Assembly: GCF_002849895.1 (NCBI RefSeq)
Contig: NZ_CP018867.1
Coordinates: forward strand, 1,116,001-1,180,000
Source: Companilactobacillus alimentarius DSM 20249
Lineage (GTDB): Bacteria > Bacillota > Bacilli > Lactobacillales > Lactobacillaceae
Direction: 5' to 3'
DNA: 64,000 bases
Part shown: one piece after another, positions 28,325 to 36,891 of the stretch
How positions within the stretch are numbered: position 1 is the stretch's first letter
How the letters are laid out: every line of letters begins with the position of its first letter
Notes under the pieces: model-generated
Database searches by the model: none
What the model was told of the DNA's origin: nothing
The model's input: only the letters and a program-made list of their open reading frames with translations
Position numbers and translations under genes: made by a program

Positions 28325-29671
28325 TTATCGTTTTTCGATAGATAATTTATATTTACTAATGACAAATCCTAATAATAATCCAACAATTGCTGGTACTACC
28401 CAACCAAGTCCCAAATCAGCTAAAGGTAAATATTTATTCAAATGTAAAATATTTTGAATCCATGAAATTTCCCTCCAAATCTTCGGTAAAGCTTCCAATC
28501 CGGCGAAGAAAGCTGGAATTATGGTAAACACAGTCGTCATTCCATAAACCCATTTCGATTCACCAATCAAGGGACTCAAAACTGCTACAACAATCAAAAC
28601 GATTGCTAGAGGATATAAAAACATTAAAATTGGTGTCGAATAATTGATCAGTTTTGTCAATCCAATATTTGCAATCAAAAAAGATGCTACCGATACCACT
28701 ATCAAAGTAATTTGATAATTAAACTTGGGAAACATCTCTTCAGCTGTCTCACCAAAAGCAGATACCAATCCAATTGATGTTTTCAAACAAGCGATAATTG
28801 CAATCAAAGCTAATAACAAACTACCAAAGGAACCAAAGTAGTAATTGAACACTTGAGCTAAAGTTATCCCACCATTTGATGCCAAGGGCAATTTAGCCAC
28901 ACTCATCGTTCCTATCAAAGCTAGAAAAGCATAAATTACACCCATAATAATCACACTAATTACCCCTGATTTAATCGTATCTTTAGCAATCTGCGCGGGT
29001 TCTGTAATTCCTAAAGATTTAATCGTCTCAATCACTACAACGCCAAAAGCAAGCGATGCCAACGCATCCATCGTGTTATATCCTTCAGTGAATCCTGTTA
29101 AAACTGGGGCTTTCATGTATTGATTCTGAGGCAACGCGTTTAAACTTCCCATTGGCTTGATAATTGCCGTTATGACTAAAATTCCCAATAGAATTAAAAA
29201 AATTGGTGTCAACCATTTGCCGACATAGGTCATTAACTCACTAGGTTTCCGTGATAAAAACCAAGTAGCTATAAAAAATATTGCTGAAAAAAATAGTAGA
29301 ATTACCCCCTGATTATTCTTCGCAACAAACGGCGCAATTCCCAACTGAAAAGAAATCGTAGCTAATCGAGGAATTGCAAATAACGGGCCCATCGTGACAT
29401 ATAATAAAATTGTAAAAATATATGCATAAGGTCGATTCACTTTACTTGCTAAATCAAAAACACTGTTGCTGGCAGTGATTCCCATACTGGCTACACCTAA
29501 AAGTGGCAATCCTACCCCAGTTATCAATAAACCGATAATCGCTAACCAAACATTTCGTCCAGCTTGCTGTCCCAAGAATACTGGAAAAATTAAGTTTCCA
29601 GCTCCAAAAAATAGTCCAAATAACATTGAACCGATAAAAAATAAATTTTTCCACGTTAATTTTGTTTTCAT
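28325..29671 (-). CDS. brnQ: Branched-chain amino acid carrier, BrnQ/LIVCS family
   Basis: This 448-residue carrier has about 12 membrane segments and family features MLFGLFFGAGNLIFPVFLGQQAG near the N-terminus, GPLFAIPRLATISFQLG, and GYNTMDALASLAFGVVVIE in the middle. BrnQ takes up Leu, Ile and Val with Na+ or H+. ATG 29671 is chosen with GGAG 10 bases upstream; further in-frame codons reach 29716 but have no ribosome binding site. It is probably a single-gene unit. Confidence 0.92.
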   Translation of the reverse strand: MKTKLTWKNLFFIGSMLFGLFFGAGNLIFPVFLGQQAGRNVWLAIIGLLITGVGLPLLGVASMGITASNSVFDLASKVNRPYAYIFTILLYVTMGPLFAIPRLATISFQLGIAPFVAKNNQGVILLFFSAIFFIATWFLSRKPSELMTYVGKWLTPIFLILLGILVITAIIKPMGSLNALPQNQYMKAPVLTGFTEGYNTMDALASLAFGVVVIETIKSLGITEPAQIAKDTIKSGVISVIIMGVIYAFLALIGTMSVAKLPLASNGGITLAQVFNYYFGSFGSLLLALIAIIACLKTSIGLVSAFGETAEEMFPKFNYQITLIVVSVASFLIANIGLTKLINYSTPILMFLYPLAIVLIVVAVLSPLIGESKWVYGMTTVFTIIPAFFAGLEALPKIWREISWIQNILHLNKYLPLADLGLGWVVPAIVGLLLGFVISKYKLSIEKR

Positions 29672-29772
29672 TAATTCTATTCTCCAACCAAAATAGTAGT
29701 CTTGTCTAAAAAGCACATTTAACTATGATAATAAATTCTTTCGTTTGAGACAACTAATATTCAACTTTTCAT

Positions 29773-29826
29773 AAAAAAATAGCCACTGTTAGAATCCCTG
29801 TATGAATTCTAATCAGAAGCTATTTA
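29773..29826 (-). terminator. Intrinsic terminator after autolysin gene
   Basis: On the minus strand AATAGC-TTAGAAT and ATTCTAA-GCTATT form a stem with an internal loop followed by T7. Confidence 0.75.
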
Positions 29827-29846
29827 ATTGCTTATTATTTTAATAA

Positions 29847-30848
29847 TTAAGCTAAGTAAGTATCTTGTACCCATTCGTTTGTAGCAACACGATAGTAAGT
29901 ATGACCATTAAGAACTTTCTTTTGGTCTGTCTTCCAGTCAGTATTATTAGCCAAGGCACGGTTTGTAATTGCTTTATATGTACCATCAGATTGAAGGGCA
30001 AGCAATTGAACATAAGTACTGTTTTTATTATTAACCTTAATGACACCCTTATTATTTTGAGATGTACCATTTGTCTCAGGAGTACCATCATATTGTGTCA
30101 AGTTGTAACTTGAAATAATATTATTTAATGATGAAGCATAGTTAGGAGCTGTAGCATATCTACCTTGTAACCATGCAGTAGCATCCTTGTATGAACTTGT
30201 GTTTTCTTTCCATGTACCCTTGTAATAACTTGAGTTCCATGAAACACCATTACGAAGTTTATCCCCATTGTCTAGGAATGATTCATAGTAACTAGGATAC
30301 TTTCTAAAGTTAGCATAAATTGTATACCAACCTTGTGATGAGCTCCACTCTGAAGTAGGCATTGATACATAGGCTCCATTATAGTCGCCCTTAATACCGA
30401 ACAAGTTATGACCCTGAGTAGCTAAAGTTGAGGCACCCCAACCACTTTCAAGAATAGCTTGAGCCAACATAACTGATGTATAAAGATTGTATTTTGCGGC
30501 AGCTTTTTGAGCCATTGGAACGGCTTCATTCAAAAAGGCTTGTTGTTGTGAATATGTCACACCAGAAGCAGCTTGAACAATAGCTGTTGCATTAGATGCA
30601 GCTGATGTAGATTCACTAGCAGCTTGAACAATTGATGAGTTGGCAACAGTTGTATCGGCTTTAGTTTTGTCTGATCCAGCAATAACGTTATCTTTATTAT
30701 CTTCTGGTTTATTATTTACTTGTTCTGTATTTGTGTCGGATGCACTAGTAGCATCATTTGTTGTAGCAGCTGATACTACAGAGGGCGTAGCAGTTGCAGC
30801 TAATGTACCAAGTACTAAGGCACTTGTAATTAGATTTTTTTTAGACAT
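29847..30848 (-). CDS. Secreted GH73 glucosaminidase (autolysin)
   Basis: The 333-residue secreted protein has a signal peptide (about 1-28, ending VVSA) and a low-complexity Ser/Thr/Ala/Asn linker. A GH73 glucosaminidase domain follows (about 98-255; YNLYTSVMLAQAILESGWGAS with the catalytic Glu, GHNLFGIKGDYNG, ANFRKYPSYYESFLD, GRYATAPNYASSL). A C-terminal SH3-like wall-binding repeat ends in HTYYRVATNEWVQDTYL. It cleaves between GlcNAc and MurNAc in peptidoglycan and probably acts in cell separation. It is a single-gene unit. Confidence 0.93.
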   Translation of the reverse strand: MSKKNLITSALVLGTLAATATPSVVSAATTNDATSASDTNTEQVNNKPEDNKDNVIAGSDKTKADTTVANSSIVQAASESTSAASNATAIVQAASGVTYSQQQAFLNEAVPMAQKAAAKYNLYTSVMLAQAILESGWGASTLATQGHNLFGIKGDYNGAYVSMPTSEWSSSQGWYTIYANFRKYPSYYESFLDNGDKLRNGVSWNSSYYKGTWKENTSSYKDATAWLQGRYATAPNYASSLNNIISSYNLTQYDGTPETNGTSQNNKGVIKVNNKNSTYVQLLALQSDGTYKAITNRALANNTDWKTDQKKVLNGHTYYRVATNEWVQDTYLA

Positions 30849-31195
30849 AGAATGTTTCCCCTTAATAAATAATCTAGTTATAGATTACTATTTAAAAAAA
30901 TTAGATTCAAGAAAACTCGGATTTTGTAACAAAAATTAAACATTAGAAAATAAATTGTAATTTTTTGTTACTTGACATTAAGAATTTATTAAGATGTTTA
31001 AGATTCTTTTATATCAAATGACTAAATTAAATTCTTTCAAAGTAATTGGATAACAAGCTTAAGTTAAATAAACCCAATTGGTAGCCAAATTAATTTTTAA
31101 AGAAATAAGAGCAATCCCCTGATATTACACAAATCCGAGTCTTTTTTCGCCTCCTTTTATTTTGATTTTTTACACTACCATTAAAATATTACAAT
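30849..31195. other. Intergenic region upstream of autolysin with distant inverted repeats
   Basis: This 347-bp AT-rich spacer contains no convincing gene. CTCGGATTTTGTAA (30916-30929) and TTACACAAATCCGAG (31125-31139) are near-perfect inverted copies about 195 bases apart. On the minus strand TTGAAT and TAATCT with 17-base spacing (about 30885-30915) could be the autolysin promoter. Confidence 0.5.
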
Positions 31196-31222
31196 AAAAA
31201 AAATCGCTATTCAGCGATTTTT
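31196..31222 (-). terminator. Intrinsic terminator after prfC
   Basis: On the minus strand AAATCGCT-GAAT-AGCGATTT is followed by a T-run, starting right at the prfC stop. Confidence 0.88.
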
Positions 31223-32799
31223 TATAATTTTGAAGTTAACTTAACATCTGGATACTTATTAGCAAACCAATTTTCCGCAAATCTATTCTCAAACAAGAAG
31301 AGTGGCTTGTCATCTAAATCCTTTACCAACATATTTCTAGTTGATGACATAGACTCATCAAGTTGGTCTGGATCAACCCACCGAGCAATTCTAGAACCAA
31401 TGGGATTCATAACTACATCACAATTATATTCATTCTTCATTCTAAATTGGAAAACTTCAAATTGAAGTTGCCCAACGGCGCCTAAAATATAATCATTGGT
31501 TGTGTACTTTTTATAAAGTTGCACGGCACCCTCTTGAACCAGCTGTTGCATCCCTTTATGGAATGATTTCTGTTTCATAACATTCTTAGCTTGAACTTCC
31601 ATGAACATTTCAGGAGTAAATTGTGGCAAATCTTCAAATTGTACAGCTTTCTTACCAGAATAAATCGTGTCGCCAATTTGAAAATTACCAGTATCGTACA
31701 AGCCGACGATATCTCCGGCAACAGCCGTCTTAACTGACTCCCTTTGATCTGACATAAACTCTGTAGCGTTATTTAAACGCATCACTTTTCCAGTTCTATT
31801 CAATGTAACATCCATTCCTCGAACAAACTCGCCGGAACAAATTCTAACAAAGGCAATTCTATCACGATGATTAGGATTCATATTAGCTTGAATTTTGAAG
31901 ACGAAACCTGAAAACTCAGGATCGTCAGGTTCAACAACTTCATCGCTATCTTTTTGCTTGTGTTCTGCAGGTGCTGGAGCCATGTCCAAGAAAGTATTCA
32001 AGAATGTTTCCACGCCAAAATTAGTTAACGCTGATCCAAAGAAAACGGGGGTTTGATTACCTTCTTGAACTTTCTTCAAGTCAAACTTATTCCCAGCTTC
32101 CTTAACCAAATCGACTTCACCGAGAGCTTGTTCGTAAACTCCATCTTCTTCGATTGGATTAGCTTCTTCCAATTTTCCTTCTTTATTTAAAGGCAAGAAA
32201 CGGTCATCGCCATCCTTTCGATAAAGTTCCAAACGGTTATTTTGAATATCATAAAGTCCCTTTAATTCTTTACCCATACCGATAGGCCAGTTCATCGCAC
32301 AACCTTCAATATTCAAAAGATCTTCCAATTCGGCAATCAAATCCAAAGGATCACGACCATCACGATCCAATTTATTCATAAATGTAAAAATAGGAATACC
32401 ACGTTGTTTAACAACTTTGAATAATTTCTTAGTTTGAGGTTCAATACCTTTAGCTGAATCAATTACCATGACTGCCGCATCGACGGCCATCAAAGTCCGA
32501 TAAGTATCTTCAGAAAAATCCTCATGTCCTGGTGTATCCAGAATATTGATATCTTTATCATGATAATGGAATTGCATAACTGAACTAGTTACTGAAATTC
32601 CACGTTTCTTTTCAATTTCCATCCAGTCACTAGTCGCAAATTGACCAGATTTTTTAGCCTTAACTGTACCAGCGGAACGAATTACTCCACCAAAGTACAA
32701 CATTTGTTCTGTAATAGTAGTTTTACCAGCATCAGGATGAGAGATAATGGCAAAGGTTCTCCTTTTATCTACTTCTTGTTCTAATTGTTTTTGGTCCAT
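31222..32799 (-). CDS. prfC: Peptide chain release factor 3
   Basis: This 525-residue RF3 GTPase has the G1 motif SHPDAGKTT (about 19-27), a G2 region around [15 protein letters not shown]3 [14 protein letters not shown] and G4 NKLDRDGRD, followed by the beta-barrel and C-terminal domains ([15 protein letters not shown]). RF3 removes RF1 and RF2 from the ribosome after termination. ATG 32799 matches the usual N-terminus, but no Shine-Dalgarno sequence lies within 20 bases of it. A TTG at 32814 is in frame. The leader upstream is unusual and listed separately. Confidence 0.95.
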   Translation of the reverse strand: MDQKQLEQEVDKRRTFAIISHPDAGKTTITEQMLYFGGVIRSAGTVKAKKSGQFATSDWMEIEKKRGISVTSSVMQFHYHDKDINILDTPGHEDFSEDTYRTLMAVDAAVMVIDSAKGIEPQTKKLFKVVKQRGIPIFTFMNKLDRDGRDPLDLIAELEDLLNIEGCAMNWPIGMGKELKGLYDIQNNRLELYRKDGDDRFLPLNKEGKLEEANPIEEDGVYEQALGEVDLVKEAGNKFDLKKVQEGNQTPVFFGSALTNFGVETFLNTFLDMAPAPAEHKQKDSDEVVEPDDPEFSGFVFKIQANMNPNHRDRIAFVRICSGEFVRGMDVTLNRTGKVMRLNNATEFMSDQRESVKTAVAGDIVGLYDTGNFQIGDTIYSGKKAVQFEDLPQFTPEMFMEVQAKNVMKQKSFHKGMQQLVQEGAVQLYKKYTTNDYILGAVGQLQFEVFQFRMKNEYNCDVVMNPIGSRIARWVDPDQLDESMSSTRNMLVKDLDDKPLFLFENRFAENWFANKYPDVKLTSKL

Positions 32800-32871
32800 A
32801 ATATTAGAGCGCAAATCAAAACTAGTTAATTCATGATGAAACGTCCTGCTCTGCGCGTTTTAATCCTCCAT
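32800..32871 (-). promoter_or_regulatory. prfC leader with in-frame short ORF ending in UAA
   Basis: On the minus strand ATG-GAG-GAT-TAA (32871-32860) is in the same frame as prfC. Twenty sense codons without ATG or GTG follow until the prfC ATG. GGAGG (32869-32865) has no conventional start codon at normal distance. A further minimal ORF ATG-AAT-TAA lies in another frame. Control through termination efficiency is conceivable but not shown. Confidence 0.3.
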
Positions 32872-32906
32872 ATTCTTTTCATATAATTTAATTTATTTTT
32901 TCTTCG

Positions 32907-32938
32907 AAAAAAAAGAAATACGGTTAGTATTTCTTTTT
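32907..32938 (-). terminator. Terminator overlapping the CNNM/CBS gene 3' end
   Basis: On the minus strand AAAAAGAAATAC and GTATTTCTTTTT form a stem with a 5-base loop, followed by more T. The left arm is the last four codons and the stop codon lies mostly in the loop. Confidence 0.8.
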
Positions 32939-34279
32939 GAACATATTATTCGTAACTACCTTTAATTTATTATCAGGAACAGTCACAATAACATTTTCAA
33001 TTCTTGAGCCGTTTAATTCACCAGATGTTATTACAATACCATCTTTTAACTCATATGACTTAGGATGCTTTGCATCAGGAATCTCACCAATATGCATGAT
33101 CAAGTATCCAGCAATCGTATCAACATCCTCCGCTTGAATTTCCTCTTCAAACAGTTCATTAAAGTCCTCAATTGTCATCAAACCCACTAATGAAAACTTA
33201 TTAGCACCTAAACGTTGAAAATTCTTCGTTACTGGGTCATATTCATCATCAATCTCACCGACAATTTCCTCTAGAATATCTTCAATTGTTGATAAACCAA
33301 CAATACCGCCGTACTCATCGACAACCATTGCAACTTGTGTCTGGGTACTTCGCATTTGCAACAGTAAGGCATCAATATTGGTGGCCTCAGGTACAAACAA
33401 AGGCTCTTTCATGATTGATTTGAAATTGATATTTTCAAAACCAATCTCACGTGATTTTTTCAAAATATCCTTGATATGGACAATTCCAATGATATTATCT
33501 TTATCGCCGCCATATACCGGAATCCTGGAGTATGGCTGATTCAAAATATCATCAATATTCTCATCGACAGGATTATTAATATCAATCATAAACGCATCAG
33601 TTCTGGGAGTCATAATTTCTCTCGCTGTTTTATCTCCAAAACGTATGATTCCTTGCAACATCTGATATTCGTCAGAATTGATTGTTCCGCTATTTCTAGA
33701 CTTTCGTAACGTTGCAATCATTTCATTTCTCGTAACCGAATCGTCTTTGTGACTAAAGTCAATCGGCGTTATTTTCATCAAGAAATTTATCGTTACATCC
33801 AATAACCAGACAAAGGGATGTAACACCTTCCCAACCATTCGTATCAATGGTTCTGTAAAACTTGCCACTTGATAAGGTCGTTGTAACGCTATTCTTTTTG
33901 GATACAATTCCCCAAAAATCAAAGTAATAAACGATAAAACTACTGTTATGATAATAACTGCGACCTCATGACTACCTGGAAAATCTCCAAGCACTCCTTC
34001 TAGTCTAGTACTTAAGGTTACCGCTGCACTAGCAGAAGACAAGAATCCAGCCAAAGTTATTGCAACTTGGATCGTCGATAAAAACTTATTAGGACTATTG
34101 ATTGCATTCAAGATCCTCTTGGCTCGCTTATTACCACCCTTTGCTTTTTCCTCAACGGACATTTTATTAACAGAAACAATCGCCATTTCGCCTGCTGCAA
34201 AAAAAGCATTTAATAACGTTAATACAATTATTAAAATCAGCTGCCCGGAAAGCGACGCTCCAGAAGAGTCACCACTCAT
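32924..34279 (-). CDS. CNNM/CorC-HlyC family membrane protein with CBS domains
   Basis: The 451-residue protein begins with a DUF21/CNNM membrane domain (about 1-190; LTLLNAFFAAGEMAIVSVNK, FITLIFGELYPKRIALQRP). A CBS pair follows (about 205-335; REIMTPRTDAFMIDI, AMVVDEYGGIVGLSTIEDIL), and a CorC_HlyC C-terminal domain (about 350-440; LVGLMTIEDFNELF) ends it. Members handle Mg2+ or other divalent cations; the old name hemolysin is misleading. It is likely a single-gene unit ended by the overlapping terminator. The ion is unknown. Confidence 0.92.
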   Translation of the reverse strand: MSGDSSGASLSGQLILIIVLTLLNAFFAAGEMAIVSVNKMSVEEKAKGGNKRAKRILNAINSPNKFLSTIQVAITLAGFLSSASAAVTLSTRLEGVLGDFPGSHEVAVIIITVVLSFITLIFGELYPKRIALQRPYQVASFTEPLIRMVGKVLHPFVWLLDVTINFLMKITPIDFSHKDDSVTRNEMIATLRKSRNSGTINSDEYQMLQGIIRFGDKTAREIMTPRTDAFMIDINNPVDENIDDILNQPYSRIPVYGGDKDNIIGIVHIKDILKKSREIGFENINFKSIMKEPLFVPEATNIDALLLQMRSTQTQVAMVVDEYGGIVGLSTIEDILEEIVGEIDDEYDPVTKNFQRLGANKFSLVGLMTIEDFNELFEEEIQAEDVDTIAGYLIMHIGEIPDAKHPKSYELKDGIVITSGELNGSRIENVIVTVPDNKLKVVTNNMFKKKY

Positions 34280-34411
34280 TTAACTCGCACTCACTTTCAT
34301 ATTCATCTGTAAATAACATAAACAAAACAATTATAACAGGTGTTATTCCATTCAACAATAAACCTTTTTCATGTTAAAATAAGAATACTAGTATATAGGG
34401 AGTAACTAAAA

Positions 34412-34873
34412 ATGTCTAATAAAAAAATTTCCATTATCTATCTTTTCTTCTTCATAATCCCTTACATCCTTTGTCTATCAATTATTGGCGTCTCTTATAA
34501 TTCTTTGGTTCTCCACGCTTTGACCTGGAGAATCATTGTAGGTGGAATCGTTGGTGCTTTTGGAATGTTTGCGGTAAAAGTTATCGCCCAACGTCCAGTA
34601 CTAATCATGTATCGCAGTTCTACTAGAAAAGTTTTAAAAGAACTTATCCATTTTTTTGTTTTGGAAAGAAGCAAACCAGTTATTGGTGCTAATCTTTTTT
34701 TTGACTTTGGATTATCAATGGCTAGTATTTATCTAGTTGCTAAATTCATGCCACTCAGCTGGATCTTAGGTCGCACAATGGGTTGGCTAGTATTTCTACT
34801 GATAATTTCACTAACCTTAGCATCATATTTGGAATTTGAATCTTTATCCATTTACACAGAAAAGAAAAAATAA
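34412..34873 (+). CDS. Unknown four-segment membrane protein
   Basis: I do not recognise this 153-residue protein. It has about four hydrophobic segments (ISIIYLFFFIIPYILCLSII, IVGGIVGAFGMFAVKVIA, ANLFFDFGLSMASIYLVAKF, LVFLLIISLTLASYLEF) and a positively charged middle part (RSSTRKVLKELIHFFVLERSK). A good GGGAG ribosome binding site lies before ATG 34412. It lies immediately upstream of the cysteine leader region, whose promoter starts 3 bases after its stop, so it is probably a separate unit. Confidence 0.75.
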   Translation: MSNKKISIIYLFFFIIPYILCLSIIGVSYNSLVLHALTWRIIVGGIVGAFGMFAVKVIAQRPVLIMYRSSTRKVLKELIHFFVLERSKPVIGANLFFDFGLSMASIYLVAKFMPLSWILGRTMGWLVFLLIISLTLASYLEFESLSIYTEKKK

Positions 34874-34876
34874 TAC

Positions 34877-34905
34877 TTGACTTATTTATAATTTAATCGT
34901 AGATT
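34877..34905 (+). promoter_or_regulatory. Candidate promoter of the cysteine operon
   Basis: TTGACT and TAGATT are separated by 17 bases. Transcription from about 34912 would include the Cys leader ORF and the attenuator. Confidence 0.6.
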
Positions 34906-34935
34906 TGAAATAACTTAATTGCAGGAGGAATAGAC

Positions 34936-35040
34936 ATGTTGAATTTTAATTTGAACCAAAATGAAACTAAATCATGTTGTTGTGTAGTAATGAATGAACA
35001 TTACTATACTTTTTCGACATGCCTAATTCCACTCAATTGA
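34936..35040 (+). CDS. 34-codon leader peptide with Cys-Cys-Cys
   Basis: A strong GCAGGAGGA ribosome binding site precedes ATG 34936 by 6 bases. The frame encodes 34 residues including KSCCCVVMNE at residues 12-21 and a fourth Cys at 29, ending TGA at 35038-35040. Three consecutive TGT codons (34975-34983) are rare in such a short peptide. It stands 27 bases before a strong terminator and upstream of cysteine biosynthesis and import genes. I infer a regulatory leader: scarcity of charged tRNA-Cys would stall the ribosome on the triplet and alter folding downstream. No catalytic role is suggested. Confidence 0.82.
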   Translation: MLNFNLNQNETKSCCCVVMNEHYYTFSTCLIPLN

Positions 35041-35079
35041 TAAACAAGTAGTGTAAACTATTAAATCAAGAGGAGTTGA
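35033..35079 (+). promoter_or_regulatory. Candidate antiterminator fold
   Basis: TCAATTGAT (35033-35041) can pair with ATCAA (35065-35069) and TTGA (35076-35079), bulging out 35070-35075. This encloses a 6-bp hairpin AGTAGT-GTAA-ACTATT (35047-35062) with a GNRA-type loop. This fold removes bases from the terminator's left arm, and a ribosome at the leader stop codon would cover it. It was read by eye, without energy calculation. Confidence 0.4.
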
Positions 35080-35102
35080 CATTAGTCAGCTCCTCTTTTT
35101 TT
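35068..35102 (+). terminator. Attenuator terminator before the sulfur amino acid genes
   Basis: AAGAGGAGTTGAC (35068-35080) pairs with GTCAGCTCCTCTT (35085-35097) over 13 bp with one G-U pair and an ATTA loop, followed by seven T. It stands between the leader stop codon and the GTG of the MetA-like gene, so it must be read through for operon expression. Confidence 0.9.
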
Positions 35103-35132
35103 GTATTTACAAAACTTAGAAAGGAGTTACTT

Positions 35133-35930
35133 GTGGAACCAATCAAAATTGGTATTTTAAATTTAATGCAAAACAAATTGGAAACCATGCGTAATTTTCA
35201 ACGAGTTCTCGCTTATGAAAATATTGAATTACAGTTTTACTATTCGGCAACTCGTTATGTCAATCGCACTCTCGATTCTGCTATTACTGACAATATGAAG
35301 CCATTAGACTTAGAGGACATCAAAACACTGGATGGCTTTATCATCACTGGCAGTCCGGTTGAAAAATTAGATTTTCCTCAAGTTTCCTACTTTGATGAGG
35401 TCAATTCTCTAATCGACCAACTGAACCAAACAAATCTACCACAGTTGTATGTCTGTTGGGGCGCCATGGCTGCCCTTAATCGTATTTATAACATTCAAAA
35501 AAAATTGCTACCGCATAAGGTCTTTGGCGTTTTTCAAAATCAAATCACTAAAGACAGCTACATTTTAAATAATATCAGCGACAATTTCCCTGCACCACAT
35601 GCTCGTTACGCGGAAATGGATCATGAAGAAATAGAACAAAACCCATTCTTGTCCATCAATGCTACTAGTCAAAATGGTCTATTAACTTTAGTCCAATCAA
35701 ATAACAAGAATCAGACTTTCATTTTTTCTCACCTTGAATATCAACGTGAAAGTCTGGATAAAGAATATCGTCGTGAAGTAATGAGTCCCAAGGTTAAACA
35801 TCCCTTCCCAGCTTTTAATTACTATTCGCCACTGGATGAGAATCCGATGTTTTCTTGGAAAGAAACACAAAAGAACTTTTATAAAAATTGGCTACAAACA
35901 GTCACTGAATATAAACTAACAACTTGCTAA
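35133..35930 (+). CDS. MetA-like homoserine/serine O-acyltransferase
   Basis: This 265-residue member of the MetA family has the catalytic Cys108 in [12 protein letters not shown] and the His200/Glu202 pair in FSHLEYQ; canonical MetA has GHPEYD there. It lacks about 35 N-terminal residues of E. coli MetA. MetA acylates homoserine for methionine synthesis. Here it is followed 10 bases later by cysK, so O-acetylserine formation for cysteine, replacing CysE, is a serious alternative. The start is GTG 35133, 6 bases after AAAGGAG; an in-frame ATG at 35076 lies inside the terminator and is rejected. First structural gene of the operon. Confidence 0.85.
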   Translation: MEPIKIGILNLMQNKLETMRNFQRVLAYENIELQFYYSATRYVNRTLDSAITDNMKPLDLEDIKTLDGFIITGSPVEKLDFPQVSYFDEVNSLIDQLNQTNLPQLYVCWGAMAALNRIYNIQKKLLPHKVFGVFQNQITKDSYILNNISDNFPAPHARYAEMDHEEIEQNPFLSINATSQNGLLTLVQSNNKNQTFIFSHLEYQRESLDKEYRREVMSPKVKHPFPAFNYYSPLDENPMFSWKETQKNFYKNWLQTVTEYKLTTC

Positions 35931-35940
35931 GGAGATTATT

Positions 35941-36861
35941 ATGACAAAAATTGCTCAAAATATTACAGATTTAATTGGAAATACCCCTATCGTTAAATTA
36001 AATAAGGTCGTACCAGAAGATGCTGCTGATGTCTATGTGAAATTGGAATTTTTCAATCCTGGTAGTTCCGTTAAGGATCGAATTGCTCTTGCTATGATTG
36101 AAGCCGCTGAAAAAGCTGGCAAGATCAAGCCCGGTGATACTTTAGTCGAACCAACCTCAGGTAATACTGGTATTGGTCTTTCACTAGTTGCTGCTGCTAA
36201 AGGTTACCATCTTATCATTACCATGCCTGACACAATGAGTATCGAACGTCGTAAATTGATGCAAGGTTACGGCACAGAACTCATTTTGACACCTGGTGCT
36301 AACGGTATGGGTGGTGCGATTAAAAAAGCCACTGAATTATCAAATGAAAATGGCTACTTCATGCCCATGCAATTCCAAAATCCAGCTAATCCAGAGATTC
36401 ACGAGAAAACAACTGGTAAGGAAATTATCGATGCTTTCGGCGATACTCCAATTGATGGCTTCGTCGCCGGCGTTGGTACTGGTGGTACTCTTTCTGGTAT
36501 TAGTCATGCACTAACTAAGAAATATCCCAACATTAAAGTATGGGCCTTAGAAGCTGCTGAATCTCCATTACTAAAAGAAGGTAAAACTGGTGCCCACAAG
36601 ATCCAAGGAATCTCAGCTGGATTTATTCCTGACACGCTCGATGAAACTTCTTATTCAGACATAATAGAAGTAACTAGTGATCAAGCTATCAAAATGGCTC
36701 AAGAAGTTAGCCATAAGGAAGGCTTTCTACCTGGTATTTCAGCAGGAGCTAATATCTTTGGCGCTATCGAAATTGCTAAGAAGCTTGGAAAGGGTAAATC
36801 GGTTGTTACGGTTGCACCTGATAATGGTGAAAGATATCTTTCAACTGCATTATTTGATTAA
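35941..36861 (+). CDS. cysK: Cysteine synthase A
   Basis: This 306-residue PLP enzyme has Lys45 in [12 protein letters not shown] as the Schiff-base residue, the substrate loop [12 protein letters not shown], the phosphate loop [10 protein letters not shown] and the C-terminal [10 protein letters not shown]. It makes cysteine from O-acetylserine and sulfide. It follows the MetA-like gene by 10 bases with a GGAG ribosome binding site, and precedes two amino acid ABC importers, consistent with a cysteine supply operon under the upstream attenuator. Confidence 0.95.
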   Translation: MTKIAQNITDLIGNTPIVKLNKVVPEDAADVYVKLEFFNPGSSVKDRIALAMIEAAEKAGKIKPGDTLVEPTSGNTGIGLSLVAAAKGYHLIITMPDTMSIERRKLMQGYGTELILTPGANGMGGAIKKATELSNENGYFMPMQFQNPANPEIHEKTTGKEIIDAFGDTPIDGFVAGVGTGGTLSGISHALTKKYPNIKVWALEAAESPLLKEGKTGAHKIQGISAGFIPDTLDETSYSDIIEVTSDQAIKMAQEVSHKEGFLPGISAGANIFGAIEIAKKLGKGKSVVTVAPDNGERYLSTALFD

Positions 36862-36891
36862 TCATTTCTGTAAAAGATAAGAGGGGAAAAA

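Noticed and set aside
34936..35102. T-box riboswitch for tRNA-Cys
   Set aside because: No T-box sequence or long stem I leader was found; the region is short and carries a translated Cys-rich ORF instead.
35076..35132. N-terminal extension of the MetA-like protein from ATG 35076
   Set aside because: That ATG lies inside the terminator stem and has no ribosome binding site; GTG 35133 has AAAGGAG at the right distance and fits the family start.
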